DNA from: Struthidea cinerea
Taxonomy: Eukaryota; Chordata; Aves; Passeriformes; Corcoracidae
Length of the DNA stretch: 64,000 nt
Reading direction: 5' to 3'
NCBI GenBank assembly: GCA_013397865.1
Contig: VZTI01005023.1
Coordinates: 346,967 to 410,966, forward strand
In this document: in pieces, positions 35,273 through 50,200 of the stretch
Layout: the number at the start of each line of letters is the position of its first letter
Numbering within the stretch: position 1 is the stretch's first letter
Notes under the pieces: generated by a model
The model's input: only the letters and a program-made list of their open reading frames with translations
The model's database searches: none
Told to the model about the DNA's origin: nothing
Position numbers and translations under genes: made by a program

Positions 35273-38200
35273 GTGAGGGAAGGGCGGAGCGGCCTGGCCC
35301 GTCGTCCCCGTGCGGGGCGCCACGCAGCCCGCTGCCCGCTGACACGTGAATGGCTTGGGTTTCGGGTCTGCGCTCTCAGGCAGAGCCCGGGCGAGGGTGG
35401 GAGCGGCGCACAGCCGCCTTTCCGTTCCGGACCGCACCCTGCCGCCATGAACGTCGGCACCGCAAGCTTGGTGCCGGCAAGGAGGGCTGTCCCTCCCGCG
35501 GCTGGAGAGCACCGTGGGGCTGCCCTCGGGCGTCGCGTCTGGGCCGGACCCCGCCCCCGTTCTAGCTCGGGAGCAGGTTGGCGAGTGCCCCCAAATCGGA
35601 GCCATCGCTCGGGGACAGGCTCCCTGTCGGTCTCTGGCTTGTGCGGAGCCCTCTCGCCCGGCCTTCCTCGTCTGCAGCACGGAACCGCAGTGCGCAGGGA
35701 TGGCATTGGCGTCGTGGCGCACCCGGCTAGCAGCAGCCGTCGAGTAGCTGCTTGCGTAGCCTGAAACGCACAGGAAGCCTTTCACCCTTTTAAGAAACAG
35801 CGTTGAAATACTCTGAGGTTTGCCTCATGATTGCACGGATTAGCAATATGTTAACGCATACAAATCAGTTTTACAGTATAGTCGCGTGCAACATTCTTCA
35901 TCTTCAAAGATGACATCCACTGTCTTCCCTTGTAGGACTCCTGACAGCCAAACCCTAAACGTGCTCTTTGAAATTCAGGCGTCAATGCGCACATCGCCCT
36001 TTCTAGTGCACTTAGTCATCAGTATGTACGATGTGTACGGTTTTGCTCCTGTGGTTTTTTTCAGAAAAATTTACTGCGAAGCTGGTTTTTAAAAAAAAAT
36101 TAATAGCAACTAGTTAATCATTTTTTTCTAAAAATATATTGAAGAGCCATTGGAAGTTGCACAGTTTTAAATCCTATAATAGAAGTGACATCTTTCTGGT
36201 AAATATACATTCTTCTGTCAAAAATTTAACCATTAGCTTTAGAGTTTTGGGTTTTTTAAAGTAAAGAATTGATCTGGAAAATTTAATGGCTATTTGTCAT
36301 GTTTGTGTGTCATCTCTCAGTGTAGTAGTTTAGATTCTTACTTAAAAATTAAAAATTCACTGTGATTTTAATTAAATAGGTAAGACTAGTTGGTGTGTCC
36401 CAAAGCAGGATTATCTGGTCCCTAAATACATCTGAATTTCAGTTTTTTTTTTTTGCACTTGTAATACTATTTGGAATGCTGATGTTAAAAAAAAAAATAA
36501 ATTCACAACCCAATTGAGTATTTTTAACTAGACAGCTTATAAAACAAGCTTTTAATTTGAAGTCAAGTAAGTGTAGAAGTTTAGACCATTTAAACCATCA
36601 GTCTCAACCTGCCTGCTGAAGCAAAATCTGCTAAAGCTCTCTGGATGTAGTTTCATCCTCAGAAGAATTTCCTCTGCTCTGCAATTTGCTCAGCTTCTTT
36701 GGAAACAGCTTACTTTAAATGAAAAAGACAGTAATAAAAGCAGTGCTGTTGTGGACCCTTATTGAAAACAATCAGCACTGGGGAAATCTGCAGGCTTCTG
36801 AAAGGATGTGGTGTTTCACAGCTGAGTATGTGTATGAAAAGTGGAATTTTCCCATGAAGCTGATAACTCAATTTTCTGTTTTTCAATAAGATGCATTAAA
36901 TTTAATGTAAGATTCTTAAGGAGTTAAAGGCTCTAGCCCTGCCTAACTTACAGGAGCTCTCAGATTGACTCAGACATGTTCTGTCTGATACTAGGTGTCT
37001 CTCCCTAGTTTGATGTGGTCCAGTTTGGTGTGCTTCATCTCATAAAATGCGGACTGTCATCAAAAGGACAGCTTCCCTACCCCACCATCCCTTTTCCGTT
37101 CCATTTAGTTACGTGACAAGCTGGTGGTGCTCTAACTTTTTTATGTAAGGTTATTTTTATGTCTAGTGTCTTGCTGAGCTGGTTTACCAGCAGGAGTGCT
37201 TGACACAACAAAAGGAAATTTATAGGAGAAGGAAGACAAAGAAAACAAGATTGTCTTGCTGATGACTTTCAGAGCTGATTAAGGGTAATAGGATTAATTT
37301 TTCCAAATCCCTAATTTTTGAGGAGAGAAAATTTTATGGTGTCTGTTGTGTCAGATTTTTTCAAAGTATTTTTCTGAAAGAGATTGTCTTCTAGCATACT
37401 TCAAAATATCTCTGTAGTTGCATGTCTCACTTCTGTATGATAACTGTTATGCCTTTGATACTGTAATCGAATTTCTTAGGGTTATAGATAGTTGTTATTT
37501 AAAGACAAATATAGGAATTGCATGTGGTGAAATAGTTTTTACAGCAGTGGAAGGCTGTTTCTTTTGGTGGCATTTAGACTGCATTTGCTAGAATGTCTTG
37601 GTGCCTTTGGTCAAGCTGTGTTTATTTTTCTTCACTGATCATTATTAGGTGTCAAGTCTATAAGCTCTGTCAGGGAATAGCAAGCCTGCTTGCATTGCTG
37701 GTGGATTACTACAGTTCAGGACAGAGAGAAGAGAAAACAAGGTGTTGGTTGGTGTATCCGATCCTATGTGTTTGGGAAATAAGAAGTGCAGATAGGACAG
37801 AGAAGGAAGGAAATAGTTTGGTGGTAGGGAAGTGAACATATATAGTGAAACAAATATCCTTTTGAAAGCAGTGAGTCTTCACTGCTCAACTCAGGGGTTT
37901 TGGACATTACAATTGGACGGTGCTTTAAAATTGTGGGAAAAAAGAGATGTGAAAGGGGAAAAAACCAACTAGCTGTGGCACTGTCATTTTCTTCAGTACA
38001 TGAGAGCATTTTTTCTGACAGATTGCTTTTCTGTAAATCCTGTTGCGTGCACAGCATATAAGGATTTCAGTTGCAGAGAGATTGTTTTGACATCAACATA
38101 TGTGAGACGTGCTGGTGAGTCAACACTTGAGCTAGTCTTTTGGGTCTGTAGTCAGCCCTTGGGTAAGGGGACAAGACTGTTTATAGAAGCTTTATAAGTC

Positions 38201-41200
38201 TTTTAAGTTCTAGTGTTTTGAGGCTTTTTTTAAAAAGAAGTGCTTTGCTTTCGTCTTGTAACTCTGTATTGTTACTGTTTTCTAGCTGTATTTTTTATTT
38301 AGACTCTCTATCAAAAATAAAGGGGAATGGAGTGGATATTGAAAATAGCAGAAGCATACTTTTCTGTCAGCATTATGCAAGAGTAGGGTTTCCCCTCCAT
38401 CTTTTGAGAAATCTGTTGTTGTCTCAAACTACATTATTCTTTGCAGAGTTAATATCATGTTAGATATTAATCCTTTTTACAAAAGTTACTTACTAAGTCC
38501 ATTGAATTTGACGATTCATGGCTTCTGCTCAGTTGTCTGCTAGTTAAGCACTGTCTCCTTGAAGAGTGCTAAGTGTCTGATGACGTCTTTTTGATTAGAG
38601 CCTTATATAGTGTGCAGCAAAAGCTTTTCGCGAGATGAAAAGGGTATGTTGATGTTTTAAAAAAGCCTTACTTACTTTGATGTTCACCAGATGCAGTAAG
38701 GTTTGTTGATCCTGGCCTAGAGTTGACATAACATTTATATTTTATAGAGAAAGATCAGTCTTTGTACCCAGGAAATTAAGAGTTTTAAATTACTCCAATT
38801 TGAGAGGGAGGCTGGAGGAAACATAAGGGTGTAGCATAAAGGATTGCTACCTCAAAGCAGGTTTGTTGACTTTGCTCCCACTAGTAGCTGTCAGAGTTAA
38901 AAGTAGGATTCTGGACATAAATATTTAGTTTGAATCACAAACAAGTTCACCTCAACTCTAAGGTAAAGTAGGAGCTGTGACAGCATTCACAGGAGCAGAA
39001 CACTTGCATTGAGTCACATGCCTAAGGCCTTGGCCATAGGCTTAAATTTGACATAAGTAGTGGTGGTTTGGGTTTCTTCTGTACTCATAGAAAGGTTTCT
39101 GTTAGCTAGGAAGATGTGAGCATGTGAATGTGGGGAGTTAAACTGTAGTCATCAGGTCTGAGGGGAGAAAAACATCAGAGAAACAATTAAACAGTTCCCA
39201 GTCTGCTTTCAGTATGAATTATAAACTTTCATTTCTGACCTCAAACCCTCTTATTACTGCAAGTTGGTGAGACCTCAGACAAGCTTTCTACAAGTGAAGG
39301 CATGCTGATATTCACAAAAATAAAATCGATGAGAAATAGAAGATTTCAGCATCAAGCTATGCCAGTGATATTGTGTTCACGTATAACTTCTGTGAGAATA
39401 TTTTTACTTCCGATTTTCTGTAAGGAAATTACACTTGTTCCTTCCATTCCAGATACTGGTTAGTGCCGTCCGTGATTGTTCCTGGATATCCCAGTTTGTC
39501 ATCTGCGCTGGCACCAGTCTGTCCTTTGCATTCTTTTTAATGTGTTCCTAAACAAATTCCTAGGCTTGCTTGCTTGTTTGTTTAATACAGTCTTCCCCCC
39601 TTCCCCCCAACATGTATTCTCTGTGTTCACTTCCCCTTTCTAATAAGCATTACTTAGAAGTTGAAGATGGTTCTCTAAACACTGGAGGCTCCACCTTTTT
39701 TTGTCTCAGTTGTGGCAATCCTTAAATGCTATGTTGAACTCTGCTGTGTCCATGAGCAAAATGCCAAAGTACAAGCTACACTCCTGTAAAAAGTATTTCC
39801 AATACTTTTATACCTGTTTGGAGGCCTGTGTGCAAAGCACCTAATTTTCCAATTCCCAGTGCTGCGGGCTTGGGGCAGAGTGGCTGGAAAGCTTCGTGGA
39901 GGTAAAGGACCTGGGGATGCTGGTTGACAGCTAACTGAACATGGCCCAGCCCAGGTAGCCAAGAAGGCCACTGGCATCCTGGTCTGCATGAAAAGTAGTG
40001 TGGCCAGCAGACAGTGACTGTCCCCCTGTGCTGGGTGCTGGTGAGGCTGCACCTCAAGTCTTGTGTCCAGTTCTGGGCCCCTTGCTACAAAAAAGACATT
40101 GAGGTGCTGGAGAGAGTCCAGAGAACGGCAACAGAGCTGGTGAAGGGTCTAGAGAGTAGGTGGTATGAGGATTGGCTGAGGGAGCTGGGGATGTTTAGCC
40201 TGGAGAAAAGGAGGCTCAGGGAGATCTTACTGCTTTGTACGACTATCTGAAAGGAGCTTGTAGCAAAGTGGGTGCTTGTTTCTTGTCCCAAGTGACAAGT
40301 GATAGGCAAGTTGTGCCAGGGAAGTTTAGGTTGGTTATTTAGGAAAATTTCTTCACTGAGAGTGTTTGTCAGGTATTGGAACAGGCTTTCCAGGGAAAGG
40401 AATGAGTCCCTGGAGTTATGTAAAGGACATGTGGGTGTGGCACTTAGGGACACAGTTCAATGGATTGGCATTGGTAGGTTAATGGTTGGGCTTGATGATC
40501 TCAGAGATGTTTTTCAACCTAAATGATTCTGTGAGAAGCCAGGAAAAAAGTTTCAGTTTGGCCATAATGGCCTACAAATAAAATTGCACATCTCCTCAGA
40601 AACATGGAGGTCGTAAGATAAACATCTCTTCTCTTACTAAAGCAAACTGCAAGTGTATCACAAATTATTCTGATCTGCAGCTTACCTTTGATGTTTCCCC
40701 CTTGGCGAAAACGTTGTGACTTAAAATTGCTGGTATACATTACCAGATCATGTAATTCCTTTGTGGGTTCTTGGGCCAACACTGAGAAAACAAAGACAAT
40801 GCTCTTTTACTATCACATTTTCTGTGAGATGGCTTTCACTTCCTTCAAAGAAATTAATCTGAATATATATCAGAATTCATGTTCCCCGTTGTAAATGTTC
40901 TGGAAGGAGACCAAAACTAGCATAAGCCCTGGAGCATGCAAGCTGTTCTTCTTCTTCCCCCCATACCATATCCTTTGCATATTTTCTCCTTCTGGGCCAT
41001 TTGTTACAGGTAGGGGTTCAAATTAGTTGTTTTCAATCAAGTTGGTGCTAGAATACCTGATTCTGAACTATTTCTGTGCGGCATTATGGGAGCAAAGAGA
41101 AAGATGACTGATGACAGCCCGGGATTAGCTTGAATCCTTGAAGGCGTTGATAGACTTGCAGTTTTTTAACTAACTGTAGATTGCCATAGCCAATTCTGAT

Positions 41201-44200
41201 TTTCTGCAGCACAGATTATCCTTCTCTGTACTGTAGGCACTGACCGTGCTTTGTGACACGCAGTGAGTCGGTTCATCTTAAGTTAGTTACTCTGATTTTT
41301 ATGGTAGTCTTGAGCTGCTCAGTCTTAATATAGCTAATGAAAAGATGCTGCATCAGGATCAATATCTGATCTGTAGCATCTTACTCAAGTCAGTGAGATG
41401 TGATTATGGCTCTCTGTGGCAGATGCTAACAAAAGACTCCTGTCAGTCCAGTGCGGCCAAGCCTTGGTAGCTCCTGTGAACGCTGACTTACTGCCATTAT
41501 TATTTTGTTGAAAATATGTGTGTTTTGAACAAAGGACTGTCTTAGGGTGTTTTTTTGTTTGAGGAAGTAATATTAATTGACAGCTAATGAAATTGCATTT
41601 TCTCCCCTTTGGTGCTGAAATTTCAGCCTAACACAAATACGTAAGTAGGTAATGCCATGCAGTTTTAGGTCGGTTTTTAGGGTTTTTTCTTTCTTGGCAT
41701 TTCATTAGGAGGGTTGAAAGCAAGTGAGAGAAAGTGGAGAATGTTTTGGTGGTAGAGACGATTTTAATGCTAATGGCTGTGGCGGTTTAGAGAAGCTGGA
41801 GTAAAAGAGCAGAAAGGAAGTAGGAAAAAAAAGTCACTGTGAGAGAAACAGTAACTCCTTGTTGCTGTGCTCCTTACTTAGCACTTCTTTGGAAGCAATC
41901 ATCTGTTAATGGTACTGCAATTGATTAAAAATAAACCTCAAAGTTGTAAGAAGAAAACAAAAATCTTACAGTCTTTTTAGAAAATGGTGTTTTGATTTTG
42001 TGACATCTTTTTATTACTTAGCATTATGAAGCACAGCAGTTATCTCTCTTCAGTTCAGTACCTCTCAGAAGCTGCATTTTTAAGCTTTTGCTACTGTTTA
42101 GTCTCTCTGTTTCATTGCTTTTATGTGCTTAGCGGGGAAAGGATCGTCTTAGAATTACGAGTTGCATGTTTCTCTCCCTCAAAAAAGCTGGAGAAGTTTA
42201 TAGGTAAGTTATTCAAAATAAATTAAAGCTTGTGGGGTCAGCCCAACCTGACAAAGTCATTAATTTTATGTTGCTGGTTAGAGAGAATGGTTAGTTTGAC
42301 TCTTCTACCGTGTTGTGTTGCTGCGGGAGGGTTTGGCAAATTGTGGCTTGGGAGGTTTGTATGCTAAGAGTATTTGTATCTATTTAGTATGTATAATAAG
42401 TTAGCTTTTTTATTTGTCAGATAGTTGTTTTGCAGCTGTTTAATGCAAATTCCATAAGAAGGGACAAGACAGTCTTAGGACTAAAGTGTGGGATTTTTGA
42501 GACTGAAATATTACTGGTTAATGTCTCAAATTTGCAAAAGTAGCGTGTGCTTTGCTGATGATGTGCAAGATAACAGCCCAAGTGGAGAGGGCATGAGCAC
42601 CAGAGGATGACCACAACAAACCAGCCTATGTTTAGCAAGAAGCTGGGGTTTGAGCCAGATAAGAAAAGAGGCCTATAAGAAGCGTTTTCTCATGTCTTCC
42701 CTTACTCAACTGGCTCAGGTGTGAAGGCTCCCCTCCGCAGGGAATGTGGCGGACATTCACACTAAGCCTGAAGGTATTCATCCCTTCTGGTAGGGTATGA
42801 CTTGCTCAACTATGCTGACTTGAGAGGCAGCTGTCATGTCTTAGAACGTGCCATAAACCATCCAAAACCCCAACCCCAGACCAATTTCTGAGGCCTTCCA
42901 CCAGAGGACTGCAGGTGATCCATAGTGTTATATCAGCAAGTGTTAATTTCCCCCTGCCCCTGCAACCCTCTACCCCTCAGGAGGTACCTGGGTATTCCCA
43001 CCTGAACCTGATCATATGTTAATCCCTTTAACTTCATGCTTCATGGGTTTTTCACTATGGATCAAGGTTGGGACCATCATTTTGACTGTTGACATCAAAA
43101 TTGCAACAGTCTTGTCACTGGGTCAATGGGTGGTGATATTTTTCTACTCTTATCCTTTCTTTTCCTTTCTTTCTTTCTTCTCCTAACTTCTTCTTCTTGA
43201 AATATATTGTAAACCAGACAAAAAAATTCCAGTCAATGCCTTAGTAAGTGCCCTGTGTCTGGTTAAGTTAAAGTGGGCTAAGTTATAGTTTGTGAGGTGC
43301 CTTAGTTTGTCTGGATTTTGCTTTAAAATTTGCCGAGTACTAATTCTACCTTAATGTTCTAAAAATGTGCAATTAAAAGTTTGTTATTGAAGATTTTTGT
43401 TGTTTCTCCTGCACACTGCCCTAAATGAATCAAACAACCTTCCCCTAAAACCACCAAGTGGACCAGGGCATAGCAGGATTGAAAAGAAGAACCCTTTAAA
43501 TCCCTGTGCTTAAAAGAAGGTCTGTTGTGGCACATATCACTGCCCTGTGCCTCCATGTCCTTTGCTTTTGAAAGGGATACTCCTCTCATTAAATCATGTT
43601 GAGAATAAAGTAATTTATGTGTGCCTGGTGCCTTGAAACATTAAAAAGGTACATATGAGTTCTGTGTTCTCGTTACTTTGTCCTCTAAAAGCGTGTGGTG
43701 GGGAGGTGCAGTCAGTCAACTTCGATAAATTCAAATCAGTGCTAATTACTGGTTCACCGTCCTACAGGAATCTAGAAACGTGGTTTGTACTAGAGAGATA
43801 GTAGTAAGTGGGAGCAGAGGAAGACCTTGGGTGCTTTCTAACTTTTTGCATATTCCAAAGCAAGCTCTAAGTCTATCTGCATGCCTAGAGATAGGTACTG
43901 CTAGATAAAAGTATTTCCGGTGATTACAGATACCCATGCACCTAATAAAATATGATTTCTCTGTGTTTGCAAAACTGGGATTCAAGTCTAATGTCCTCTT
44001 TGTGGGCTAACATTTTGTTATTTTAATCTTCTAGACTGAATTTTTGCATTAGAATTTGGTACAAAAAAATCTGTTATAAATGCTAAAGTCCCCTTGTTTT
44101 AGCATCTTAAATGCAGCAATGTAAACAAGCTTAATGTCTCTTTATCAAGAAATTTTTAAAAGATTGGTGCCAGTAATGGGTAGTGTTTGACTTCAATATA

Positions 44201-47200
44201 AAGTACTGTGAAATTAACATTAACCAGACCTGTAGTTCTATAGATGCAATTTTGTACTTTGTATTTCGTCACAGGAGAATGTTTTAGCGTGTGTCGGTCT
44301 GTCTGTGACATGACAGTTGGACATTTGGGGAAGTAACTCTGTTTCAGGTTTATAGAATTAAAAAAAAAAAAAAACACAAACGAACAATGAATTGCCTTTT
44401 GTTTAAGCAATGTGTTTGCTGTACTGTAGTCAGCTGACACATTGTATCAGTGTCTCCAGTCCTCTTTTTCTCCACAGGTGTGATAACTTTAGAAAATCTG
44501 TTGGCACATATGCAGTACGTTATTATGAAAGACACATGCAACACCCAAATGCATATTTCCTCCTTTTCCCTGTCTTCTGTCATCTTCTTATTTCCCCTTT
44601 TAATATTTCTTATTCTTCCCTTTTGTTGTCCATTTCTTCCTCTTACTTAAATTAAATGCTGAAAATTGGTGTATGATGGTTGTAGTCTCCCTAGTTGTCA
44701 GTGTGCAGTTTTGTCTTGTGTTTTTGTGTCTTCTGTGGGAGAAAACCAAGGAGAAGGGGCAGTATTCCTGTCTTCCATCCTGTTTTGTCATCTCTCGTTC
44801 TTTTTTGTTTTCTTTTTTTCTTCCTTTATTTTTCATTGTTGTTGCTTGACTTCTCCCCAGCTGCAGTTCACATGCTTCATGCTGAAGCACTTTGGTCAGG
44901 ATGCATTACTGTCTACTGTCCTTGTTCATCACTTCTATATAGGTAGTAAACATAACTCAGGTTTCATTCTTTTTAGCAGTTGCCACAGTTGCAAGTATTT
45001 CGTTTCTGGGGCAAAGGTTTGAGCAGTTTTGGATCTTTTATGTCTAGGAAATGGCTGCTGTGTGAGAAAGAGAACCAACCAATAAAGCCAAATTGAAGTT
45101 CTGTTCTGTTACTAAAAATTAAGAACTGTGAGGCGCAGTTACAGATAGGAAAAAAAAGATATGTACAGTATCTACATGCACTTGGCAGTGTGTTTACATA
45201 GATACATTTTATGTTTACATACACTTAGTCACAAAAAAGCCTGAGAATAGAGGACTATGGAAATGTTTTGCTTAGTAATTATGCCTTGACAAGTATGCCT
45301 TGGCATTGCTCTTGATAGGGAATATCCAGAGGCACTTGAAAATACAATTTAAGAACCACCCCAAGGGGTTCTGCAAAATTGCAGTGGGGTACCATCCTCC
45401 TTTCTCAAGGTGGTCAGCATATTCACGCTCTTAAGTTAGCTTTCTAACTGATCACTGTTGTGGGTAGGATTTTAGATACTGGGGTAATAAAGACCACATC
45501 TAGCAAAAAAAATGAGACAAAAACAATTCTAGAGATTATTGTTCTTAATAAAAAAGGTAAAGGCTTTTTCTTGAAACCGACTCTGTCTGCACTTGCTTAG
45601 CTTCATTTAATAAACTACACAAAACATTGCGTGTGTACACTTTATTGTACAGTATAGCCTTTGGCAGTAGGTTCATCAGTTTCTCTGAGTACACAACATA
45701 GCCTGGACCTATTGTCCTGATGGATCAAACACTGCTTCAGTCACAAGTTAATCTGTATAAACATATGTAGTGTAAGAACCTGTGTGTAACCTACACTTGC
45801 AAGCTTAACACAATTAAAAGTGAATAACAGATCGTTAAAAGTAAACAATACAGAACAGTCTGCATAATGTATTTCTCCATTGAGTCCAATGGACTCCAGC
45901 AGTTCAGCTAATTATGTAATATACATGTTTCTTCTGTATTTGTACTTTCTGTTCACGGTATTGAAATGTACCTTTTGAATTTTTTTAAAAACATTTGTAG
46001 AGAAGCTTCCTTTGCAGTTTATGCAATTAAATTTGTACCTCTCTGCGTTAAGGTTATCTTTTCTTGGCTTGAATGCTGCTGACAGTCTCCTCCAAATTGG
46101 CCTTTTAAAATAAATGTTTCCCACTTACTGGAATTGCACACCCTATGGCTTATTTTAAGCATCTAAATAGAGCAGCGCATCAGTTGTACATTAAATAGGA
46201 CTTTGTGACCATTTGTCATTTTTCTTTAATGAGTTCTGTGCTACTGCATTATTTTCCTAATAATGAGTGCAGGTAAGTGTAAGAACATGTTGCTGACATT
46301 GGTCATTGGTTTGTTTCTTTCTTCTTTCCTTAATTCTTTGTTGTTTGACAGATTGATGTTAGTAATACAAGTACGTACAGCATGTATGTGTATGTGAGGG
46401 TATATATGAGTGAAACTACACTTTTCCTCAGAAATCAATGACAACACTTTTGTTGCACGGTGAACTATAAAGAGCATGTTGGGTGTGCAGAAGAGGCTAC
46501 TTATATGTAACTGATCAGGTGTCCAGTTTCCTTCATAACCCATCTTGCTGGATTTTTTAACTCAGGCTGCTGAGCCTTTTCATCATGATTTTCTTTGATA
46601 GAAGCGTAGCACAAATTCATTCAGCAACTGGCGTTATGCTTGAAGGAAAGGAATGTATTTGGATTTAAGGGCTGCATTTAAAGGCATGATACTGGTACTG
46701 ATTTTTTTTAATTGTGTTTTTTCTGGGTTTTTTTTTTTAGGGCAGGTGAAAGTATTCAGGGCCCTGTATACATTTGAGCCCAGAACAGTAAGTACATCTA
46801 GACTTCAGTGGTTTGAGAATCTTAATTTTAACCTTGTCTATAATATTTCTTCAGTTCTGCTAGTACTGGCATGTTAGATTTAACTGTATCAAATTTTTAA
46901 TGGCAAAGCTTGTTGATGGATAGTCATTCTAAATGTGAATAAAACTGTCTGATTAATCATCAGTCTCTTTTAAGAACAGCTCTGTTTAAAAGCAGCATGC
47001 TTTCTTCTGTACTATCAGTTACCGACAATCAAAGATCAGAAATCTTAAATAATTTGTTTTTTTCTTCCAAAGGCAGCAATGATAGTTGAGACCTAAGAGA
47101 TCTGGTGAACTGGGACCAACCAAAAAGGGGATGAAGTTAATAAACATAAGATGTATTTCACTAATTCTGTTGCACAGCTCTTCATTGGAAAGGCCACAGT

Positions 47201-50200
47201 CTTTCTGTGTTGTTAGGAAAGTTACAGATCCAGAAAGTTAGCTGTAAGCAAGTCAAACTACAGACTGTCAGGCTGTTGTCTAGGTGATAGACAAATTGAG
47301 TCATCATTCTTTTGAATGAAGAGGTGAATGCATTCTGACTTATCCAGGTATTTGTTTTTCTTACATACACATATTCAGATACTTGTTTACTCTTCTTAAT
47401 TTTTTTTTAAAGCCAGATGAACTGTACTTTGAAGAAGGAGATATCATTTACATCTCGGACATGGTGAGTCTAAGACATCCCACACAAACTGACTACTTCT
47501 GAAATGCAAAATATCTCATCTAAAATATTTTCCCTTTTCTCTGCAGAGTGATTCAAATTGGTGGAAAGGAACTTGCAAAGGGAGAACTGGACTAATTCCA
47601 AGCAACTATGGTAAAGTCTAGAATATTTTTATTTGGTAAGATCATTCACAAACAAAGGAAATAGCTGTCTTTTCAAAAACAGATCACAGTATTGGTACTT
47701 AATAGTACTCTACCATGTGTTTCAGAATACATCCATCTGCAGTATCAGTTACCACTGTACATCAGCAGTGGACAGGCTGTCTTGTGTTTTTAAAACCTAG
47801 AGGCAGGTTGAGTTTGCTGAGTGTTCATGTTTCTGGTTAAGCAGGTAACAGATACTTAGATACTCTCCGTTTTGAGGGGAAGAACACATGTATCTAAAGG
47901 ATAGGGTTTTGTTTGCCTTTTGCTGTATTTTAGTGAATATATTCAGCCACAGAAAACATTGGTTTTTTGGGGATTGCACCATGTTAAATATCCCATATAT
48001 GTTTGGGCTGAATAGAAACTGTTTTTTCAGATTCAACTAAAATCACTTTTAAAAGCAATGAGTACAGACAGCACAACACAATTCTTTCAAGTCCTGCCAG
48101 GAATTGTAGGCAGAGTAGCAGTGTCTCATGACAGACTGCATCACAGCTGCCAATATGACTGAAGTTGCTTCCTGTTGTCCCATCTGCAGTAGGAGACATT
48201 ATGGTAGCAATGCTGTTTCCCTGCCCTGTAGTTAGTAGAAATACATTAATAGAAATCTATGGTGTAGTCATTGAGACCATGGCATCAAATTTCACTCTAG
48301 TTTGTGACTTCCAAACTGATTCTGCTCATGCTATCTGCCAGAGATCAGAGGTCATGCACTGTTAATATGCAAGATAATTCGTTAATACATGGAACATACC
48401 TGCATTCAAATTTCTTTTGAGTATTGAAGCATGTTATATGTAAAATAAACCAAACAACCTGCTAATTCATGTTCCCACTGAGATTATTTGTAAAGCTTCA
48501 ATTTTAGACCAGGGTAGGAGGGGTCGTGTCTCTGCACATTTGCAAAATTTCCATGTATAAGCAGAACAGAAGCTTTTGCAGACCTTAAGAACAAAGAGTA
48601 CTAGGAACATGTCTTCTGATTTAGATAAATGGTGCAATTTGATGCTGTTGTTTTAAGTTTTCACAAGCTTTTCTCTGAATTAGCTTCCCATACACAGGAA
48701 ATTAAAGTGCATCTCACTAGTCTGTCGCTCACAAAACTCTTTTCATGTTAGAATCAAATATGTTTTATTTCCACACAGGTGTCAAGTACATGTTTCAGAA
48801 GTAGTTAGAATTTATTCTTTCATTTCAGTGGCAGAGCAAGCAGAGTCTATTGATAATCCACTGCATGAAGCTGCCAAACGAGGTATGTTTGGTGTTTTAG
48901 TTGTGTAATGCTAAAGGATGATTTGCTTGTTTTCTGTATAATAATAATAATATATTTAGAATGAATACGTTCTGCCTGTTTTGGTTGTCTTACTTCTTGA
49001 GCAAGTTATCTGGTAAGTTTTACAGCTTTGAAAAGGTGAGATACAGCCTGGTAGAACTGCCACTGTGTATACACAGAAAAAGTGTGGTACCATCAATTTG
49101 AATACACAGGGATATAAAAGTCTTTTGGGAATGGAAGAAAAGACATTTGTTATGACTTGGTATGACTTTGGTATGACTTGGTATAATGTTGGTATGGCTG
49201 GTTGTTCAATGAATTATAAATGTTGCTGCTAATCACTTTCAGAAAGGACTATTTACCTTTAATGATTCTTTTAACTTTTCGAAGAAAAAAAGGTAATCAA
49301 AACTGATTTTGTCTTTCAGGCAACCTAAGCTGGCTGAGAGAGTGTTTGGATAATCGAGTTGGTGTCAATGGCTTAGACAAAGCTGGAAACACAGCTCTGT
49401 ATTGGGCATGCCATGGAGGCCATAAAGGTATCAGAGAATTAATTTGAAATTACTGTTCTCTGGTTTTCTTGATATGCTTGTTAGGCTGATTGATAAAATT
49501 GCAGCACTAAATAATAAAGCCAGGGTTTTTTCAATGTTACTCTATTTCTTTTTAAATAAAAATCAGGCTAGAAGGGAGGTTCAGCTCCATCAAATGCTGT
49601 GTGTTTTGTTCATCAAATGCTGTGTGTTTTGTTGTTGCTGTTGAAGCAGGCATGCTAATTAGTGTGACTTAGAAGCAGAGTGGAAGAAGGACAGATCAAA
49701 AAGAACTGTGGTATTATTTCGGGTATTGTATGCAGTAGCATTTTTTGTGACTAATCGTTGTTTGCCCAATGCAGTCTGACTTACAGATTTTCATTAGCTG
49801 ATTTGATTGGTCTTTCATTAAATCTTAACTACAATGAATGCAAAAAAAAGCATATTTGTTTCCACTAATTTTTCTCTTAACATCTCTCCCTGTTTTCTGC
49901 AGATGTAGTAGATGTTCTGCTTACCCAGGCAAACTTAGAGTTAAACCAACAGGTAGGTTAAACCAATAGACCCTTACAGTAGAGGTGTGGTGTTACTCAC
50001 CCTTGGTAGAAGCTGAAAAGTTTTTTGCTGCATTTTAATCCTGTTGCTTTTCCCTCTAACTCCACAGAACAAATTGGGAGACACAGCTTTGCATGCTGCT
50101 GCATGGAAAGGTTATGCGGATATTGTAGAGATGCTGCTGGAAAAGGGTAAAGATCTTCACCAAGGTTTCAACGATCTGTGTGCAGACTAGATTCCTAAAT

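Larger units (their letters stand above)
34430..35760. promoter_or_regulatory. divergent NMRK1/OSTF1 CpG-island promoter region
   Basis: GC- and CpG-dense block with an abrupt left edge at about 34430. It contains OSTF1 exon 1 (ATG 35239) and probably the NMRK1 transcription start on the other strand. In mammals these two genes are also head-to-head. No TATA box is seen. A 276-nt run of N (34845-35120) removes the middle of the region, so start sites and binding motifs cannot be read there. Long open frames across this block on both strands exist only because of high GC and the N run. Confidence 0.75.
35273..46740 (+). other. OSTF1: OSTF1 intron 1
   Basis: 11.5-kb intron. The first 0.5 kb is still CpG island. 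It contains a CR1 element (39859-40535) and a probable LTR-like segment (about 42670-43440). The remainder is AT-rich with no gene or RNA that I can recognise. Confidence 0.85.

Noticed and set aside
34468..35764. Open frames of 169-412 codons on both strands across the NMRK1/OSTF1 CpG island
   Set aside because: About 92 codons of each are the unknown bases of the gap, and the rest is GC-rich promoter where stop codons are rare. No domain is visible.
44600..45022. Overlapping frames of 83-118 codons on both strands in OSTF1 intron 1
   Set aside because: They arise from a pyrimidine-rich stretch read as Phe/Ser/Leu or Lys/Arg/Glu repeats; no splice or domain evidence.
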